Source of the DNA: Nocardiopsis sp. ATB16-24
Lineage (GTDB): Bacteria > Actinomycetota > Actinomycetes > Streptosporangiales > Streptosporangiaceae
Direction of reading: 5' to 3'
NCBI RefSeq assembly: GCF_030271535.1
Contig: NZ_JASCXJ010000011.1
Location: 62,001-126,000 of the forward strand
DNA: 64,000 nt
The first letter of the stretch is position 1, and each line of letters starts with the position of its first letter. The position numbers and the translations under genes were made by a program. Of this stretch, positions 59,739 through 64,000 are shown one piece after another. The notes under the pieces are model-generated. The model was not told where the DNA came from, did no database searches, and saw nothing but the letters and a program-made list of their open reading frames with translations.

Positions 59739-60710
59739 ATGGTTGACGTGCGAACCTCACCCCGAAGTCCCGGGGTCGAACTCGCCCTGTCGATGGCACG
59801 TAACGCGGCCGTACGGCTGTTGCAGGTGGCGATTCTCCTCTGGGTCATCTCCACGGCGCTCTTCTTCCTCCTGCGCCTGTCAGGAGACCCCGCGCACACC
59901 ATGGCGGGGGAGAACGCCTCACCGGAGATGATCGAGCAGATCCGTGTCCAGTACGGACTCAACGGTACGTTCATCGAGCAGTACCAGGCCTTCGTCGGCC
60001 AGATGCTCGTGCTCGATTTCGGCGCCTCGCTCTCCACCGGGCGCGACGCCATGGAACTGGTCCTCGAACAACTTCCCCCGACGCTCTTCCTGGCGGTGGC
60101 CGCCATCGCGATCAACATCGTGGTGGCGCTCCCGCTGGGAGGGTGGCTGGGAACCCGTCCCGAGACCGGTGCCAAGCGGTTCACCGGCGTCCTGGTCGCC
60201 ATCGTCCAGGGCGTGCCCGGGTACGTGATCGGTCTGGTGTTGATCCAGATCTTCGCGGTCTCCCTCGGGATACTGCCCTCCGTGACGGGAGGAGGAGCCG
60301 GTTCCGTCCTCCTCCCGGCACTGACGTTGGCCAGTTTCCAGGTTCCCAAACTGGTGCGCGTGGTCGCCTCCAGTGTGGCCGAGTCCATGGAACAGGACTA
60401 CGTCCGTACCGCGCTGGCCAACGGTGCCACGCCCTCCGAGGTGCTGTTCCGGCACGCGATGCCCAACGCACTGCTGGCCACGACGGCCCTCATCGGCGCA
60501 CAGTTCGCCTTCCTGCTCTCAGGCTCGCTCATCACCGAGTACCTGTTCAACTGGCCGGGTCTTGGCCTGCTCCTGGTCAACTCCGTGACGCGGCTGGACT
60601 TTCCCGTGGTGCAGGCCGCCGTGTTCGTGATCGCCCTGTTGGTGTTCGTGGTCAACACCGTCATGGACCTGCTCTTCCAGGTCGCCGACCCCAGGTTGAG
60701 AAGAAGGTGA
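59739..60710 (+). CDS. ABC transporter permease, DppB type (second system)
   Basis: 323 residues with about six membrane helices. The N-terminal region SPEMIEQIRVQYGLNGTFIEQY, the EAA loop TALANGATPSEVLFRHAMPN and the ending FQVADPRLRRR are typical. ATG 59739 follows gaaggg. It lies 24 bp after the binding-protein gene. Confidence 0.93.
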   Translation: MVDVRTSPRSPGVELALSMARNAAVRLLQVAILLWVISTALFFLLRLSGDPAHTMAGENASPEMIEQIRVQYGLNGTFIEQYQAFVGQMLVLDFGASLSTGRDAMELVLEQLPPTLFLAVAAIAINIVVALPLGGWLGTRPETGAKRFTGVLVAIVQGVPGYVIGLVLIQIFAVSLGILPSVTGGGAGSVLLPALTLASFQVPKLVRVVASSVAESMEQDYVRTALANGATPSEVLFRHAMPNALLATTALIGAQFAFLLSGSLITEYLFNWPGLGLLLVNSVTRLDFPVVQAAVFVIALLVFVVNTVMDLLFQVADPRLRRR

Positions 60711-61603
60711 TCGAGCCAGTGACCGAACTCCGACAAGAGCGGCCCGCCCCGCGCGGACCCCTGTTCGCCAGACGGCGGACCTCCTCGACGCCGGCGGCGC
60801 TGTGGATCGGCGCGACCATCGCCGTGCTCATGCTCCTCACCACCCTCGTGACCCTCTTCCTTCCCCTGGACGGGGCCCAGACGACCGACCTGGCCGCACG
60901 TCTGTCTCCGCCCGGCTCCGAACATCCCCTGGGGACCGACCAGCTCGGCCGGGACATGGCCGCACGCCTGCTCAGCGGGTTCGCCTGGTCCCTGGGCATC
61001 GGTGCGGTCGCCACTCTCCTGGCCATGCTGATCGGCGTCGTGATCGGGATCCTGGGCGGCTGGTACCCGGGGATCGTCCGGGCCGTCCTGAACAGGGTCA
61101 TCGACATCGGGATCTCCTTTCCGTTCCTGGTCGTGGCGGTCACCGTCGTGGCGGTGGTCGGTCGGGGCTTTTGGCCACTGGCACTCACCCTCGGCGCGGT
61201 CTCCTGGCCCACCGTGGCGCGCGTGGTCTACGCCGAGACCCTCAGCCTGCGCGAGCGCGAATTCATCGTCGCGGCGAAGTTGATCGGCGTGCGCGGACCG
61301 TGGTCGATCCTGACCCACCTGCTGCCCGCGCTACGGCCCACGCTCCAGGTGATCGCGGCCTTCACCTTCGCGGACCTCCTCGTCGCCGAGAGCGGTCTCT
61401 CCTTCCTCGGACTCGGGGCTCCTCTGGGCGACGCTACCTGGGGGAACATGCTGGCCGACAGCCGCGCCTTCCTGGCGTCGGCGCCGTGGATGATGCTCGC
61501 CCCCGCCACCGTGATCGTTCTGGCCGTGCTGGCGGCCAACCTTCTGGGCGATGGCCTCAGCGCCCGGGACCGCCTCAGAAACAAAAGGGGTACAACGGCA
61601 TGA
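60707..61603 (+). CDS. ABC transporter permease, DppC type (second system)
   Basis: 298 residues. A cytoplasmic N-terminus rich in Arg/Pro precedes the first helix, then the HPLGTDQLGRDMAARLL motif, five further helices, the EAA loop AAKLIGVRGPWSILTHLLP and ESGLSFLGLGAPLG. GTG 60707 overlaps the previous stop (GTGA); a second GTG at 60719, with gaagg 11 bases before it, could be the true start. Confidence 0.92.
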   Translation: MIEPVTELRQERPAPRGPLFARRRTSSTPAALWIGATIAVLMLLTTLVTLFLPLDGAQTTDLAARLSPPGSEHPLGTDQLGRDMAARLLSGFAWSLGIGAVATLLAMLIGVVIGILGGWYPGIVRAVLNRVIDIGISFPFLVVAVTVVAVVGRGFWPLALTLGAVSWPTVARVVYAETLSLREREFIVAAKLIGVRGPWSILTHLLPALRPTLQVIAAFTFADLLVAESGLSFLGLGAPLGDATWGNMLADSRAFLASAPWMMLAPATVIVLAVLAANLLGDGLSARDRLRNKRGTTA

Positions 61604-62574
61604 CCTCCACACAGCACACCCCGGCTCTGCGGACGGAAGACCTGCGTGTGTCCTTCCCCGGGCCCGAAGGGCCGGTCGAAGTGGTCCGAGGGGTGTCCTT
61701 GGAAATCGGCCGCGGCGAACGCGTCGCGATCGTCGGCGAATCCGGATCCGGCAAGACCATGATGGGTCTGAGCATGCTCGGCATCGCCCCGGACCAGGCC
61801 CAGGTGAGCGGACGCGTCCTCGTCGGCGGTACCGACATGGTCACCGCCTCCCCCGCGACACTGCGCCGCATGCGCGGCGGGGCCGTCTCCATGGTCTTCC
61901 AGGACGCGCTCAGCTCCCTCAACCCTGTGCGCACGATCGGCTCCCAGCTGACCGAATCGGTGCGCCGACACAACGGCGTGTCCCGGCGGGCCGCCCGCGA
62001 GCGGGTGCTGGAGGTACTCGACGCCGTGGGCGTCCCCGCACCCACCGAACGCTTCGGGGCCTATCCGCACCAGCTCTCCGGCGGGCTCAGGCAACGGGCC
62101 ATGATCGCCCTGGCCCTGGTCAACTCGCCCCTGCTGGTCATCGCCGACGAACCGACCACCGCCCTGGACGCGACCATCCAGGCACAGGTCCTCGACGTAC
62201 TCCGCTCCGGGCTCAGCGGGGCGGCCCTGCTGCTCATCACACACGACCTGGCGGTGGCCGCGCGCGTGTGCGACCGGGTCAGCGTGGTCTACGCGGGCCG
62301 GGTCGTGGAGTACGGCCCGGTGGAGGAACTCCTCCACGACCCGCGTCATCCCTACACCCTCGGCCTCATCGGTGCCGTCCCCCGTTTCGATCCCGGCAGA
62401 GCCGACCTGCGGCCCATTCCCGGGAATCCGCCCACGCCGGGCAGCGGTGGGCACGGCTGCTGGTTCGCCCCACGTTGCGACTTCGTCCAGGACGACTGCC
62501 TCACCCGCGATCCGACGCTGTCAGAGCGCACACGAGCCGCGTGCTGGCACCCCAGGGAAGGAGTTTCGGCATGA
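61600..62574 (+). CDS. ABC transporter ATP-binding protein, DppD type (second system)
   Basis: 324 residues. Walker A GESGSGKTM near residue 50, signature LSGGLRQR, Walker B LLVIADEPTTALD, and the oligopeptide-type C-terminal region with cysteines (GCWFAPRCDFVQDDC). ATG 61600 overlaps the permease stop (ATGA). It corresponds to the partial gene at 1-663 in the first transporter. Confidence 0.94.
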   Translation: MTSTQHTPALRTEDLRVSFPGPEGPVEVVRGVSLEIGRGERVAIVGESGSGKTMMGLSMLGIAPDQAQVSGRVLVGGTDMVTASPATLRRMRGGAVSMVFQDALSSLNPVRTIGSQLTESVRRHNGVSRRAARERVLEVLDAVGVPAPTERFGAYPHQLSGGLRQRAMIALALVNSPLLVIADEPTTALDATIQAQVLDVLRSGLSGAALLLITHDLAVAARVCDRVSVVYAGRVVEYGPVEELLHDPRHPYTLGLIGAVPRFDPGRADLRPIPGNPPTPGSGGHGCWFAPRCDFVQDDCLTRDPTLSERTRAACWHPREGVSA

Positions 62575-63581
62575 GCCCGGACGCACCACCGCGACTGTTG
62601 GCCGCACAGGACGTCAGCGTCACCTTCGGTAGTGGAAGGCGCAGACTCCACGCCGTGGACGGGATCTCCCTGTCCCTGTCCCGAGGCCAGACCCTCGCCG
62701 TGGTGGGGGAATCGGGTTCGGGCAAGTCCACCTTGGCCTTCGCCCTGATGCGGGCTCGCAGACCCGACTCCGGCCGGATCCTCTTCGAGGGCGCGGACAT
62801 CACGCGTGCGCGAGGAGGTTCACTGCGATCCTTCCGTCGCCGTGTCCAGATGGTGTTCCAGGACCCCTACTCCAGCCTCGATCCGAGGATGAGCGTGGAA
62901 CGGATCATCGCCGAACCGCTCCGCGCCCACGGGGTGGGGTCCAAGGAACAGATCCGAGAACGTGTGCTGCAGCTGCTCACCCTGGTCGGTCTGGGCCCCG
63001 AGGTGCGGATGAGGCGTCCCTCCCAGTTCTCCGGAGGCCAGCGCCAGCGCATCGCGATCGCCCGGGCCATGGCGCTGGACCCGGACGTCCTCATCGCCGA
63101 CGAACCGGTCTCCGCCTTGGACGTGTCGATCCAGGCGCAGATCGTCAACCTGTTGGGAGAACTGCGCCGAGAACGAGGCATCGCCTCGCTGATCATCTCC
63201 CACGACATGGCGCTGGTGTACCACCTGGCGGACCGGGTCGCCGTGATGTACCTGGGCCGGGTCGTGGAGGAGGCCGACTGTGACGACCTGGTCTCCTCCC
63301 CCCAGCACCCGTACACCGCGGCCCTGCTCTCGGCCACCCCGACCCTGGGAGAGGCCTCCCGAAGAGAGCGCATCGTCCTGCGCGGCAGTCCCCCTTCGGC
63401 CCTGGACCGGCCCACCGGGTGCTCCTTCCACCCGCGCTGTCCCATCGCGGTGGACCGATGCCGCGTCGAGACGCCGCCGCTGGCCGAGCTCGGAAACGGA
63501 CGAAAGGTCGCCTGCTTCTTCCCCGGGGAACTGCCCGGCCCCCAACTGATCGAACACACGACCCTGAGGAGTTCACCTTGA
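62571..63581 (+). CDS. ABC transporter ATP-binding protein, DppF type (second system)
   Basis: 336 residues. Walker A GESGSGKST, Q-loop in VFQDPYSSLDPRMSV, signature FSGGQRQR, Walker B VLIADEPVSALD, H-loop IISHD, and the C-terminal CSFHPRCPIAVDRC cysteine cluster. ATG 62571 overlaps the DppD stop with gaaggag upstream. Completes an importer (binding protein, B, C, D, F) encoded beside the catabolic genes. Confidence 0.94.
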   Translation: MSPDAPPRLLAAQDVSVTFGSGRRRLHAVDGISLSLSRGQTLAVVGESGSGKSTLAFALMRARRPDSGRILFEGADITRARGGSLRSFRRRVQMVFQDPYSSLDPRMSVERIIAEPLRAHGVGSKEQIRERVLQLLTLVGLGPEVRMRRPSQFSGGQRQRIAIARAMALDPDVLIADEPVSALDVSIQAQIVNLLGELRRERGIASLIISHDMALVYHLADRVAVMYLGRVVEEADCDDLVSSPQHPYTAALLSATPTLGEASRRERIVLRGSPPSALDRPTGCSFHPRCPIAVDRCRVETPPLAELGNGRKVACFFPGELPGPQLIEHTTLRSSP

Positions 63582-64000
63582 TGGACCGCCCGTTCATCGA
63601 GTTCATGCAGGTGCAGAGACTGCCCTGGACCGGTGAGGCGGCGCTGGGCCCCGGAGTCCGCGACGGGGCGCGTATCCGTCTGCTGAGCGTCGACCCGTCC
63701 GACGGCGGGTGCAGCCTGATGATCCAGTACCCGCCCGGGTGGCGGCGTGACCGAAGCGAAGTGCTCACCGCCGACGAGGAGTTCTTCGTCGTCTCGGGCA
63801 CGCTGACCATCGGCGACCAGGTCTACGGCCGGTACGGATACGGACACCTTCCGGCCGGACACCACCGACACGGCATGTCCTCCTCCGAAGGGGCCGTCGT
63901 CCTGACCTTCTTCTCCGCCCACCCCGAGAGCAGGGAGGCCTCCTCCCACGCCGCCGGTTGGCAGGAGGAGCGCCTGGTCGCCCACGTCGACGCCCTGGCC
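63581..64000 (+). CDS. Cupin-domain protein (3' end outside window)
   Basis: ATG 63581 overlaps the DppF stop (TGATG). 140 codons are open to the window edge. The visible part begins MDRPFIEFMQVQRLPW and has cupin-like spacing: DEEFFVVSGTLTIGD, YGRYGYGHLPAGHHRHGMSSSEGAVVLTFF. The His-rich segment GHHRHG may bind metal. It resembles small acetylacetone-cleaving or cupin_2 enzymes only loosely. It probably belongs to the catabolic operon. Confidence 0.75.
   Translation, partial: MDRPFIEFMQVQRLPWTGEAALGPGVRDGARIRLLSVDPSDGGCSLMIQYPPGWRRDRSEVLTADEEFFVVSGTLTIGDQVYGRYGYGHLPAGHHRHGMSSSEGAVVLTFFSAHPESREASSHAAGWQEERLVAHVDALA

Overview
The window is high-GC actinobacterial DNA. Gene content (geosmin-type terpene cyclase, secreted GH11 xylanase with a CBM2, MatB-like malonyl-CoA synthetase, cyclic-nucleotide-domain encapsulin shells) points to a filamentous soil actinomycete, possibly Nocardiopsaceae. 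That placement is an inference from gene content only. Starts are often GTG or TTG, operons commonly overlap at ATGA or GTGA, and terminators are long GC hairpins without strong U tracts.

Layout: 1-3.9 kb is the end of an oligopeptide ABC transporter operon (OppD partial, OppF, a 91-aa protein of unknown function, two permeases). 4-13.6 kb holds envelope and secreted proteins (DUF4352 protein, an unknown 268-aa protein, a secreted alpha/beta hydrolase), MatB, a Fur-family regulator with a palindromic operator followed by catalase KatA, an ankyrin protein and a xylanase. 14-17.4 kb is a minus-strand operon AraC regulator - VOC protein - short UvrA-like ABC ATPase, which reads as a drug-resistance unit. 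17.7-34.2 kb carries a large KatE catalase ending in a 42-bp perfect palindrome, then mixed metabolic, membrane and regulatory genes, including an orphan HsdR-N-like nuclease-fold protein, a PL14-like secreted protein, a GlxA-type regulator divergent from an MFS gene, and a decayed DoxX-family pseudogene.

34.2-41.9 kb is the most striking locus. One minus-strand gene run encodes two Family 2B (EshA-like) encapsulin shell proteins, a polyprenyl diphosphate synthase, an IspH with a long N-terminal extension, and a two-domain geosmin-type synthase. The two shell genes are mosaic paralogues: two blocks are virtually identical in DNA, while the ligand-pocket half of the cyclic-nucleotide domain has diverged. 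Two strong hairpins lie between them. A CYTH-domain protein (CyaB/ThTPase superfamily) is encoded 1.8 kb upstream.

42.6-49.7 kb contains a Pro-rich membrane protein, an alcohol dehydrogenase, a pirin, and a minus-strand operon (SDR reductase, then a flavin monooxygenase) preceded by a clear TPP riboswitch. An 11-base complement of the start-codon region lies just after the aptamer.

50.5-64 kb is a long plus-strand catabolic operon with overlapping genes: a relict amidohydrolase that keeps only its two ends, an Asp/Glu-racemase-superfamily enzyme, an FAD hydroxylase, two aldehyde dehydrogenases, a methyltransferase, a second copy of the 91-aa-type small protein, a VOC protein, a complete SBP-dependent dipeptide-type ABC transporter and a cupin (cut by the window end). 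It probably imports and oxidises a small aromatic or heterocyclic compound; the substrate cannot be read from sequence. No tRNA, rRNA, CRISPR, insertion sequence or prophage was seen.
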